DNA from: Streptomyces hainanensis
GTDB taxonomy: Bacteria; Actinomycetota; Actinomycetes; Streptomycetales; Streptomycetaceae
Assembly: GCF_004348415.1 (NCBI RefSeq)
Contig: NZ_SMKI01000008.1
Span: 1-38,443 of the forward strand
Length of the DNA: 38,443 nt
Direction of reading: 5' to 3'
The notes below the pieces were generated by a model that ran no database searches, was not told the DNA's origin, and saw nothing but the letters and a program-made list of their open reading frames with translations. A program made the position numbers and the translations under genes. Positions 32,446 through 38,443 of this stretch are shown here, piece after piece (positions within the stretch are counted from its first letter, which is position 1; each line of letters starts with the position of its first letter).

Positions 32446-32467
32446 CAACCGGTTGCGCAACCGGTTG
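32446..32467. promoter_or_regulatory. Composite LacI-type operator, two CAACCGGTTG boxes
   Basis: CAACCGGTTG occurs at 32446-32455 and again at 32458-32467, separated by CG. Each box is a perfect palindrome, the joint GGTTGCGCAACC is one too, and the whole 22-bp element is symmetric around the central CG (32456-32457). LacI-family operators typically centre on CG. It lies between the importer operon and the LacI gene, so the LacI protein is the likely binder. Confidence 0.75.
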
Positions 32468-32584
32468 CGGTGACAGTAGTTTGCCGAGAGGTGCGGCGTA
32501 CAGGGGGCGTTATTAACTCTTTGTAAAAGTCCCCGAGTCCGCCTCACGCTGGGTAAGATCACCTGCACACGCCCGAGGAGTCCG

Positions 32585-33547
32585 GTGCCCACGCTCGACG
32601 ACGTCGCCCGCGCCGCCGGCGTCTCCAAGTCCACGGCCTCGCGCGCCCTTTCGCGCCCGGCCCTGGTGGCACCCGAGACCGTGTTGCGGGTGCGGGAGAG
32701 CGCCGAGCGGCTCGGCTTCGTGCCCAACCGCGCCGCCACCGCGCTGGCGCGCGGCCGCACCGGCGTCGTCGCGGTGGTGGTGCCGACCCTGGAGAACGCG
32801 TTCTTCACCCCGATCATCGGCGGCGCCCAGCGCCGCGCGGCCGAGTCGGGCCTCCAGCTCACCGTCGTGGTCAACGCGTTGCGCCACGACGCGGACCTGG
32901 AGGCGCTGACCCAGCTCTCCGCCCAGGTCGACGGCTTCCTGTTGACCGCCCCGCTCGGCTCGGAGTCCCGCACGCTGGCCGCCTGCCAGCTCAAGCCGAC
33001 GGTGCTCGTCGACCGCGAGATCCCCGGCGTCTCCTCGGTGATAGCCGACACGGCGACGGCCTTCGCCGCCGTCGCCCGCCACTTCATCCGGCGCGGCCAC
33101 CGGCGGATCGCCCTGGTGGGCGGCTCCAACCGCTCCTGGCAGAACGAACAGCGCACCGAGGCCGTCAGCGCCGCCACCCGCGGCCTGGCCGAGCTCGCCA
33201 TCCTCGACCCGATGCCGCCGACCTTCGCGGCCGGCACGGAGGTCGCCCCCGCGATCGCCGACCGCGACGTGACGGCCGTCATCCCCTACGCCACGGCGCT
33301 CGCGCTCGGCATCATCTTCGCCCTCGGCGCGCGGGGCATCTCCGTCCCCGACGACATGGCCATCACGATCGAACGCCAGGTGGCCACGGCTCTCGGCCTC
33401 ACCACCATGCCCACCATCGACGTCGACGGCCCCGAACTCGGCCGCACCGCGATGTCCACCCTCCACGACCTGATGACCCGCGACACGGCGGAGACGGCGG
33501 CCCGCCTGCGCCTACCGGTGCCGGTGCTCTACCCCGCCGGGGGGTGA
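32585..33547 (+). CDS. LacI-family transcriptional regulator
   Basis: This 320-residue protein starts TLDDVARAAGVSKSTASRALSRP, the canonical LacI helix-turn-helix with the hinge helix RAATALARGRTG near residue 55, followed by a periplasmic-binding-protein-like ligand domain (VVAVVVPTLENAFFTPIIGGAQ, then residues to the end). GTG 32585 has GAGGAG four bases upstream. It is divergent from the PotABCD-type importer operon, and the 22-bp palindrome sits between them, so it most likely represses the importer and perhaps the deaminase, with derepression by the transported compound. LacI ligands are usually sugars or nucleosides. Confidence 0.93.
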   Translation: MPTLDDVARAAGVSKSTASRALSRPALVAPETVLRVRESAERLGFVPNRAATALARGRTGVVAVVVPTLENAFFTPIIGGAQRRAAESGLQLTVVVNALRHDADLEALTQLSAQVDGFLLTAPLGSESRTLAACQLKPTVLVDREIPGVSSVIADTATAFAAVARHFIRRGHRRIALVGGSNRSWQNEQRTEAVSAATRGLAELAILDPMPPTFAAGTEVAPAIADRDVTAVIPYATALALGIIFALGARGISVPDDMAITIERQVATALGLTTMPTIDVDGPELGRTAMSTLHDLMTRDTAETAARLRLPVPVLYPAGG

Positions 33548-33580
33548 GACCGGCGCGGTCCGCGAAGGCTCAGGCCGCCT

Positions 33581-33604
33581 GCCGCGCGCCGGGCGGCGCG
33601 CGGC
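33581..33604. terminator. 10-bp GC hairpin between lacI-type and chitinase genes
   Basis: Positions 33581-33590 (GCCGCGCGCC) pair perfectly with 33595-33604 around the loop GGGC. It lies between two convergent genes and can serve both. No T-tract is present. Confidence 0.6.
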
Positions 33605-33618
33605 TGACGCGTGTTCTC

Positions 33619-34638
33619 CTAGAGGCCGCGCACGTGCGGGCCGACGACGTTCGACCAGGCGTTGCCGCTGTGCGCGTCCCAGTTGACCGACCAGGTCATC
33701 GCCCCGCGCAGGTCGGGCCAGGTCCGGTCGGGCACGAAGGCCCCGCAGCGGGTGCCCTTGGTCAGGCAGTCCAGCGCGGCGGTCACCACACTGGGCGAGA
33801 CGTAGCCGGAACCCGCCGCGTTGGGCGAGGCCGGGACACCGAGGCCCACCTGCGAGGGTGCGAGGCCGTTCTCCAGTTGGATACAGGCCAGCGCGGTGAG
33901 GAAGTCCACGCTGCCCGACGAGTAGACCTGGCCGTCGCACCCCAGCATCGAGCCGCTGTTGTAGTACTGCATGTTGACGACGGTGAGGAAGTCCCTGGTG
34001 TTCAGGGCCAGTTGGAAGTAGGGCGTGCTCGTGTTCTGCATGTCCAGCGTCTGCGGCGCCATCGTGTAGACGAGCCCGGCCCCCGCCCCGGCGCGAATGG
34101 CCTCCATGGCCTGGGTCAGGTACTGCGCGTTGATGCCGTGTTCGAGGTCGATGTCCACGCCGTCGAACCCGTACTCGTTCATCAGGCCGAGGGTCGAGTT
34201 GGCGAACGCCTGGGCCGAGGCGCTGTCGGTGACCGAGACGCTCGCGTTCTGGCCGCCGACCGAGATGATGACGGAGACGCCTTCGGCCTGCTTGGCGGCG
34301 ATGTCGTCCTTGAACTCCTGCTCGGACGCGTATCCGAGCACCGGGTCGAGGGTGAAGTCGATCCCTCCCGGGGTCGACGTGGATTCGGCGAACGCCACCG
34401 CGATGATGTCGTACTCGTCCGACACGTCGCGCAGCTTCTGCACGACGGACCCGTTGCTGAAGTTGTGCCAGTAGCCGGTCAGGGCGTGCTCGGGGACCGC
34501 GGTCGGCGCGACGGCTTCCGCCGCGGCCTCGGCCGTTCCCAGGTCGTTCGCGCCCGCGGTCGGGGCGGCGCCGGTGAGAGCCAGGGCGCCGGCCAGAGCC
34601 GTCGCGCCGAGCAGCCGGCGCAGGTTGGTGCTGTCCAC
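33619..34638 (-). CDS. Secreted GH18 chitinase
   Basis: This protein of about 339 residues has an N-terminal signal peptide (STNLRRLLGATALAGALALTGAAPTAGA) and a GH18 catalytic domain. The active-site motif DGVDIDLE (DxxDxDxE) is intact near residue 168, and SVGGQ precedes it near residue 132. The C-terminal YNSG and MTWSVNWD motifs fit bacterial chitinases. There is no chitin-binding module, so it is a catalytic-domain-only enzyme acting outside the cell on chitin. The start is GTG 34638 behind GGAGG; an upstream ATG extension lacks support. A DasR-type box lies about 70 bases upstream, so control by N-acetylglucosamine signalling is likely. Confidence 0.93.
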   Translation of the reverse strand: MDSTNLRRLLGATALAGALALTGAAPTAGANDLGTAEAAAEAVAPTAVPEHALTGYWHNFSNGSVVQKLRDVSDEYDIIAVAFAESTSTPGGIDFTLDPVLGYASEQEFKDDIAAKQAEGVSVIISVGGQNASVSVTDSASAQAFANSTLGLMNEYGFDGVDIDLEHGINAQYLTQAMEAIRAGAGAGLVYTMAPQTLDMQNTSTPYFQLALNTRDFLTVVNMQYYNSGSMLGCDGQVYSSGSVDFLTALACIQLENGLAPSQVGLGVPASPNAAGSGYVSPSVVTAALDCLTKGTRCGAFVPDRTWPDLRGAMTWSVNWDAHSGNAWSNVVGPHVRGL

Positions 34639-34708
34639 GCTCGCCTCCGTAGCGTCAAGTGGTGGGGGTGCTGCGGGAGGAAACGGTGGCCACCGCTGGG
34701 CAGCCAGA

Positions 34709-34722
34709 TTGGTCCAGACCAA
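34709..34722. promoter_or_regulatory. DasR-type box (dre) upstream of the chitinase gene
   Basis: TTGGTCCAGACCAA closely matches the published DasR-responsive element (ACTGGTCTAGACCACT core TGGTCTAGACCA) and the direct-repeat element known upstream of Streptomyces chitinase genes. It lies 71 bases before the chitinase start. DasR is a GntR-family GlcNAc-sensing repressor encoded elsewhere in such genomes; its gene is not in this window. Confidence 0.8.
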
Positions 34723-34820
34723 CGAAGGTGTCAATAGGCCGGACCGCGGCCCCGACCCTCTCCCCCACCGGGGCGTGAGGCCAGCGCCGTCCGCGAGGCC
34801 GGCAGCGCGCCTGGCCCAGA

Positions 34821-34840
34821 ATATTAGCCCGTGCTAATAT
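34821..34840. promoter_or_regulatory. AT-rich inverted repeat at the toxin-antitoxin promoter
   Basis: ATATTAGC (34821-34828) and GCTAATAT (34833-34840) are perfect inverted arms separated by CCGT. The right arm contains TAATAT (34835-34840), a good -10 box, six bases before the toxin GTG at 34846. A leaderless transcript overlapped by an autoregulatory operator is likely. Confidence 0.65.
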
Positions 34841-34845
34841 CGGGT

Positions 34846-35235
34846 GTGAACGGACCGTACGAACTGAGGTTCTTCGCGGATGTCCTTGACTGGCTCAACG
34901 ACCTCGCCAAGGAGGACCGCGACAGCTATCTCCACGTCCTGGCCGCATTGGAGCGTCTTCAGCAGGAGGGGCCAGCGTTGCGCCGCCCCACTGTCGGCGC
35001 GATCAACGACAGCCGTTTCCGAAACATGCGCGAGCTCCGTCCACGAAACGGTTCGACCGTCTGCATTCGGATGCTCTTCGTGTTCGATCCAGCGCGACGG
35101 GCGATCTTCCTCGTGGCGGGGAACAAAGCAGCCAAGCGGCACTGGAACGCCTGGTATCCCGGGGCCATCCGGGAAGCTGACGCGAGATATCAGGCCTATC
35201 TCGAGGCACTCGAAGAGGAGGATGAGGACCGGTGA
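34846..35235 (+). CDS. RelE/HigB-like toxin (Gp49-like family)
   Basis: This protein of about 129 residues matches the phage-derived Gp49-like/HigB family: ELRFFADVLDWLNDL at the start, then SRFRNMRELRPRNGSTVCIRMLFVFDPARRAIFLVAGNK and a C-terminal helix with WYPGAIREADARYQAYL. Such toxins are mRNA interferases that cut ribosome-bound mRNA. I prefer GTG 34846 over GTG 34831, which lies inside the operator arms. No ribosome site precedes it, and TAATAT lies six bases upstream, so the mRNA may be leaderless. Its stop overlaps the antitoxin GTG by four bases. Confidence 0.88.
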   Translation: MNGPYELRFFADVLDWLNDLAKEDRDSYLHVLAALERLQQEGPALRRPTVGAINDSRFRNMRELRPRNGSTVCIRMLFVFDPARRAIFLVAGNKAAKRHWNAWYPGAIREADARYQAYLEALEEEDEDR

Positions 35236-35537
35236 ACCTGAGCGGCATGGAAGACCTCCCGGCTGCGGTCGGCCCTGAGGAGCGGGCCCGCATCGAAGCC
35301 ATCAAGGAGAACATGCTCAACGCCGAACGCGGATACGAACTGGCGTCGCTCCGCAAGGCGCAAGGCATCACACAAGGACAGGTAGCGAAGGCCATGGGGG
35401 TCACCCAGGGGCGCGTCAGTCAGATCGAGCTGGGCCAGGACCGTCTGGATACCGCCACGATGGCGGCGTACCTGCAGGCGATCGGCGGCGAGCTGACCAT
35501 AGTGGCCACGGTCGGGAACGTCTCCGTGCGCCTGTGA
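35232..35537 (+). CDS. HigA/XRE-type antitoxin
   Basis: This 101-residue protein carries an XRE helix-turn-helix (LASLRKAQGITQGQVAKAMGVTQGRVSQIELGQ, about residues 37-70) preceded by a helical N-terminus. Order toxin-antitoxin, as in higBA, and the GTGA overlap with the toxin gene support a type II toxin-antitoxin pair. It is the likely ligand, alone or with the toxin, of the inverted repeat at 34821-34840. Confidence 0.9.
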   Translation: MNLSGMEDLPAAVGPEERARIEAIKENMLNAERGYELASLRKAQGITQGQVAKAMGVTQGRVSQIELGQDRLDTATMAAYLQAIGGELTIVATVGNVSVRL

Positions 35538-35847
35538 CACGGAAGCGGTGGCCGCGGGGCCGCAGGATGAGGAGCGGCCCTCACTCCCCAGCGTCGCCCA
35601 TGTGATGCTCACACTCCCTGGCTCCGGCTCGTCGAGGCCTCGGGTGTCGTTCGAGGCGAACTCGCCCCGGGAAGCACGCAACTCGCCGAGGCACGTGCGC
35701 GACAGCAGATCGGAGCCTGCCAGCCGTCATGCGAGGCTCCGCGGGTCGGGCGCGGGGCCGTGGTCCTCGTCGTGGTCCCGCTTCAGGGCAGCCAGCGGCA
35801 CGCCATCGCCTGTCCGGGTGAACACCGGGAGGAACGCAGGCCGCGCC
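35538..35847. other. Gene-poor gap after the toxin-antitoxin pair
   Basis: This 310-base stretch contains no gene I can support. On the minus strand, the frame just after the stop at 35848 reads on for about 40 residues (to 35727) in a natural-looking segment (RPAFLPVFTRTGDGVPLAALK and a charged tail), which may be a remnant of a lost gene. No terminator was recognised. Confidence 0.4.
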
Positions 35848-36246
35848 TCAGGAGCCCGTGAGCCAGTCCCGGAGGCGTGCGCCGAGCACCACGTCGTGTG
35901 GCAGTCGCGCCAACTCCCGCGGATCCGCGTCCACGCCCTGCCGCGCGAGGATGTCGGCGAGCGCCGACCAGTGGGCGGCGGCCGCCTGTTCCTGGCTCTG
36001 CCCGTCGATCGGCTCGTCGGGGCCGACAACCGTCCGGGCCGTGTCCACGATGTCCTCGACCGAGGTCCCGTCGCGGAGGTCCGCCGCGCCGATCAGGGAC
36101 GAGCTCCAGCCACGGTCGGCGAGCAGCACCAGGGCGCGACCGTCCGCGAGGACGGCTTCGAGCCGCGCCGACACCGAGAGCTGCCGCGCGGCCGTGTGCG
36201 CCTCGTCCAACTCGGCGTGGGTGACCAGCCGGTTCACGACCGTCAC
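35848..36246 (-). CDS. Conserved unknown protein coupled to DUF397
   Basis: This 132-residue protein starts with GTG at 36246 inside the stop of the DUF397 gene (four-base overlap). It has an N-terminal helix region, a central RALVLLADRGWSSSLIG strand region, then TSVEDIVDTARTVVGPDEP and a C-terminal HWSALADILARQGVDADPRELARLPHDVVL. I recall proteins with this layout beside Streptomyces DUF397 genes but know no function. It shows no membrane segment or signal. Confidence 0.75.
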   Translation of the reverse strand: MTVVNRLVTHAELDEAHTAARQLSVSARLEAVLADGRALVLLADRGWSSSLIGAADLRDGTSVEDIVDTARTVVGPDEPIDGQSQEQAAAAHWSALADILARQGVDADPRELARLPHDVVLGARLRDWLTGS

Positions 36247-36452
36247 AACGCGCCGCTCACCACGGCCGAGACGAAAGCGGACCAGCCGCCGTGGGTGTGG
36301 ACCAGCATCGGCCCCTGGGCCTTGGAATCACGCACGGGTATCGCGCCGCTCGGCGCGAACGTGCGGGAGAACTCGACGCACTGTCCGCCGTTGGCGTCGC
36401 TGTAGGAGGACCTGACCCACTCGACGGCGGTGCGGTCCATGTCGCTGCTCAT
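36243..36452 (-). CDS. DUF397 domain protein
   Basis: This 69-residue protein shows the DUF397 layout: VEWVRSSYSDANGGQCVEFS, then AIPVRDSKAQGPMLV and the closing WSAFVSAVVSGAL. ATG 36452 overlaps the stop of a truncated XRE/DUF5753 reading frame by four bases, so it was once coupled to that regulator, as the DUF397 gene at 2405 is to its own. With the partner regulator broken, this copy may be orphaned and perhaps controlled by the first pair, or unexpressed. Confidence 0.9.
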   Translation of the reverse strand: MSSDMDRTAVEWVRSSYSDANGGQCVEFSRTFAPSGAIPVRDSKAQGPMLVHTHGGWSAFVSAVVSGAL

Positions 36453-36658
36453 GCCCGGAACTCCTTCAACAGGCTGGTGATCATGGCCGGTGTCGCGTCT
36501 GGGGAAAGCGCGTTCGCCCTGAGCAGATCATAGTCATCCCGCGCCGCGGCGACCGTGCGGGCGGCGTCGTGCATCCGGCCGCCCACCCGGGTCTCGGTGT
36601 ACAGGAAGGATCTCGGATCTGTCGGACCGGCGGCGTACCCTGAGCCCCGCCCGAACGA
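36449..36658 (-). pseudogene. Remnant of a DUF5753 (Scr1-type) XRE regulator, C-terminal fragment
   Basis: A 69-codon open frame on the minus strand reads YAAGPTDPRSFLYTETRV and, further on, RDDYDLLRANALSPDATPAM with a closing SLLKEFRA, which looks like the C-terminal end of DUF5753 proteins. It is preceded immediately by an in-frame stop (36659-36661), and the rest of the regulator, including the helix-turn-helix, is missing; the VOC gene begins ten bases further on. There is no plausible start codon for a functional protein. The frame ends in ATGA overlap with the DUF397 gene, preserving the original operon joint. The loss probably came from a deletion or rearrangement that brought the VOC gene here. 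Confidence 0.75.
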
Positions 36659-36670
36659 TCAGGGAGAGTT

Positions 36671-37066
36671 ATGACAAGCAGGTTCACGGAGTTGGCGATT
36701 GACTGTCGTGATCCGGAGCGGCTCGCGACCTTCTGGTGCGAGGTGCTGGACTTCGAGGTGATCGACCGGAGCGAGGGCAAGGTCGAGATCGGCTCCTGGG
36801 TGCCGACCGTCGAGGATGTTCGGGCCCGCCAGATGCCGCCCACCGTGCTGTTCGTCCAGGTGCCCGAGGGCAGGGCCGTGAAGAACCGGCTTCACCTCGA
36901 CGTGAGCCCGATCGACGGCAGCACCGAGGACGAGGTGAACAGACTGCTCCGCCTCGGCGCCACCAGGGCGGATGTGGGCCAGGGCGCGGACCGGAGCTGG
37001 GTGGTCATGGCAGATCCCGAGGGCAACGAGTTCTGCGTCCTCCGCACCCTGGCACCGCGGGCCTGA
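36671..37066 (+). CDS. VOC-superfamily (glyoxalase-like) protein
   Basis: This 131-residue protein starts FTELAIDCRDPERLATFWCEVLDFEV, the usual start of glyoxalase-like VOC proteins, with a second beta-alpha-beta unit around NRLHLDVSPIDGSTEDEVNRLLRLGAT and the final WVVMADPEGNEFCVL. Members bind metals and act as dioxygenases, isomerases or resistance proteins that bind drugs. AGGGAG stands five bases before the ATG. Its start lies just past the truncated XRE remnant, so it may have been inserted at this point. Convergent with the esterase gene. Confidence 0.9.
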   Translation: MTSRFTELAIDCRDPERLATFWCEVLDFEVIDRSEGKVEIGSWVPTVEDVRARQMPPTVLFVQVPEGRAVKNRLHLDVSPIDGSTEDEVNRLLRLGATRADVGQGADRSWVVMADPEGNEFCVLRTLAPRA

Positions 37067-37081
37067 GCCGCGACCGCCCAC

Positions 37082-37885
37082 TCACCCCTCGGGCCAGGTG
37101 ATCCACGATTCGGGGATGTCGTCGTCGAGGCGGCGCACGTCCGGTCGGCGGAGGACCTCCTCGGCCGCCAGGCGGCCGGCGGTGAGGCGGGCGATCTCGA
37201 TGGCGCCCAGGGGGCTGAAGTGGGTGTTGTCCTGCACGGTGCCGGTCCAGTTGAAGTACCGCTTGGTCTCCTCGGCGCCGAGCTTCTGCCAGAGGGACAG
37301 GGAGATCCGCTGGATGTCGAGCAGCGGGACCCGCTCCTCGGCCGCGAGGGCGCGCATGGCGGCGGGGTAGTCGCCGTGCGTGGGGACCGCGTCGCCGGCG
37401 GCGTCGAAGCGGCGGCGTTCGACGGAGGTGGCGAGCACCGGTCGGGCGCCGCGCGCCCGGGCCTCGGTGACGTACTGGCGCAGGTGGTCCTGGTAGGTGG
37501 TCCACGGCTCGGTGTACCGCGTGGGGTCCTCGATCTTCTCGTCGTTGTGGGCGAACTGGACGAGGAGCAGGTCGTCGGGGCGGATCGACTCCAGGATGGC
37601 GGCCAACCGGCCCTCGTCCACGAAGCTCTTCGAACTGCGGCCGTTCATCGCGTGGTTGGCGACCGTGAGGGTGGGGCGAAGGAAGAAGGGGAGGGCCATG
37701 CCCCAGCCCGTCTCCGGTGCCGCGGTGGCGTACTTCTGGGCGGCGGTCGAGTCGCCGGCGATGTAGAGGGTGCGCGGCACCGGTCTGTTGTCCTCTCGGG
37801 GGGCGGCGAGTGCGATGGGGGCCGTGGCGAGTCCGAGCGGTAAGCCGAGCAGGGAAGCGAGCAGGGTCCGGCGCGTGCTGATCAC
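37082..37885 (-). CDS. Secreted SGNH esterase, rhamnogalacturonan-acetylesterase-like (CE12)
   Basis: This protein of about 267 residues starts with GTG 37885 behind GGAGGGAG. It has a twin-Arg-containing signal peptide (STRRTLLASLLGLPLGLATAPIALA). Family motifs are block I YIAGDSTAA with the catalytic Ser, NGRSSKSF (block II/III Gly), QFAHND (block III Asn), and DNTHFSPLGA with the Asp-His pair. Rhamnogalacturonan acetylesterases of CE12 remove acetyl groups from pectin outside the cell. The TRRTL segment suggests Tat export. A LacI-type site lies 30 bases upstream. Confidence 0.9.
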   Translation of the reverse strand: MISTRRTLLASLLGLPLGLATAPIALAAPREDNRPVPRTLYIAGDSTAAQKYATAAPETGWGMALPFFLRPTLTVANHAMNGRSSKSFVDEGRLAAILESIRPDDLLLVQFAHNDEKIEDPTRYTEPWTTYQDHLRQYVTEARARGARPVLATSVERRRFDAAGDAVPTHGDYPAAMRALAAEERVPLLDIQRISLSLWQKLGAEETKRYFNWTGTVQDNTHFSPLGAIEIARLTAGRLAAEEVLRRPDVRRLDDDIPESWITWPEG

Positions 37886-37914
37886 AGGATCTCCCTCCGG
37901 AGCAACGGACAACG

Positions 37915-37926
37915 GTAAGCGCTTTC
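37915..37926. promoter_or_regulatory. LacI-type palindrome GTAAGCGCTTTC before the esterase gene
   Basis: The core AAGCGCTT (37917-37924) is a perfect palindrome with central CG, and on the gene's strand the site reads GAAAGCGCTTAC, a typical operator for LacI-family sugar regulators. It lies 30 bases before the start of the esterase gene. No LacI gene is adjacent, so control would be in trans. Confidence 0.6.
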
Positions 37927-38036
37927 GAGGCGGCGAAACCTCGTTGACGTTAGGAGTGGACCGGTGGCACGTCAATGCCGCGTCCGCGCCGGGAAAAGCG
38001 GGTGCGGACGCGCGCGCGGCGTGACACGCTCCGGCG

Positions 38037-38443
38037 ATGCATCGTGAACAGCTGTCTCGCCTCGCCCACACGAACCACCCGATCGGGGCACCGCTCGACG
38101 ACGACGCGGTGGCGGAGCTGCTCCACCACGCCGTCGCACGCGGCGACGGCCGGGTGCTCGACCTCGGGTGCGGCGGCGGCGAGTGGCTGCTGCGCGCCCT
38201 CGCGGCGCATCCCGGGCTGCGGGCCGAGGGCGTCGACGTCGCCGAGGCCGCGCTGGACCGGGCCTGGGGGGCCGCGCGGGAGCTGGGGGTGGACGAGCGG
38301 CTGGTGCTGCATCGGGGAGAGGCGGCCGGGTTCACCGCGCCGCACCGATTCGACCTGGTGCTCTGCGTCGGTTCCACGCACGCCTTCGACGGCCTGGCCG
38401 CCACCCTGGCGGCGGCCCGCCGGCACCTGGCGCCGGGTGGGCG
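38037..38443 (+). CDS. Class I SAM-dependent methyltransferase, cut by the window edge
   Basis: The first 135 residues are visible. After an N-terminal helix region (MHREQLSRLAHTNHPIGAPL) comes motif I VLDLGCGGGEWLL near residue 50, then the acidic end of strand 2 in AEGVDVAEAALDRA, and motif IV FDLVLCVGSTHAFDG near residue 110, followed by the motif V region RRHLAPGG. This is the class I methyltransferase fold that transfers a methyl group from SAM. The ATG at 38037 has no strong ribosome site. The frame is open to the end of the window, so the C-terminal half is missing and the substrate cannot be judged. Confidence 0.88.
   Translation, partial: MHREQLSRLAHTNHPIGAPLDDDAVAELLHHAVARGDGRVLDLGCGGGEWLLRALAAHPGLRAEGVDVAEAALDRAWGAARELGVDERLVLHRGEAAGFTAPHRFDLVLCVGSTHAFDGLAATLAAARRHLAPGG

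Noticed and set aside
35727-36029. Minus-strand frame overlapping the 132-residue unknown gene
   Set aside because: The N-terminal part is a shadow. Only the last ~40 residues look natural, and no start or ribosome site precedes them, so it was noted as a possible remnant rather than a gene.

Overview
The window is very GC-rich and has the gene content of a Streptomyces-like actinomycete: a conservon (cvn) operon ending in CYP157/CYP154-type P450 genes, an XRE/DUF397/anti-sigma-like ATPase cluster of the whiJ type, a DasR-type box before a secreted GH18 chitinase, a type VII (EccC/WXG100) pair, and many GTG and TTG starts. No rRNA, tRNA, CRISPR array, transposase or integrase was recognised. 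The last gene is cut by the right edge.

Layout. 0.1-1.4 kb: a fumarylacetoacetate hydrolase-family enzyme, convergent with an RsbW-like ATPase. 1.5-6.85 kb: an accessory, regulator-rich island with a Scr1/DUF5753 XRE regulator plus DUF397 protein, a small unknown protein, a DUF6879 protein, a second XRE regulator, and then an overlapping three-gene operon: a SplB-like radical SAM enzyme, a DnaQ-type 3'-5' exonuclease and a thymidylate-kinase-like enzyme. This operon is the best candidate in the window for an undescribed system. 6.95-12.4 kb: a conservon on the minus strand (CvnA, CvnB, CvnC, CvnD, a CYP157-like P450 without the EXXR motif, a CYP154-like P450), every junction overlapping. 12.7-14.9 kb: an ABC exporter and a MerR-family regulator. 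15.0-17.1 kb: a WYL regulator divergent from an epoxide hydrolase, with a 21-bp operator-like inverted repeat between them. 17.2-22.3 kb: a three-ATPase EccC/FtsK protein divergent from a WXG100-like protein. 22.6-24.75 kb: an AlkZ-like (HTH_42) protein divergent from a second WYL regulator, with the same operator geometry. 24.8-27.2 kb: a threonine-synthase-like PLP enzyme coupled to a DauR/YheO-type regulator, and a DUF1772 membrane protein. 27.4-33.5 kb: a PotABCD-type ABC importer with an adenosine-deaminase-family enzyme, divergent from a LacI regulator over a composite palindrome. 33.6-38.4 kb: GH18 chitinase, a HigBA/RelE-type toxin-antitoxin pair, a conserved unknown plus DUF397 behind a truncated Scr1 regulator, a VOC protein, a secreted SGNH/CE12 esterase and a partial methyltransferase.

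The recurring theme is small regulator-target modules with a recognisable palindrome between regulator and target. All family calls come from reading motifs in the translations by eye. Functions of the rSAM-exonuclease-kinase operon, the substrate of the Pot-like importer and all operator assignments are inference.
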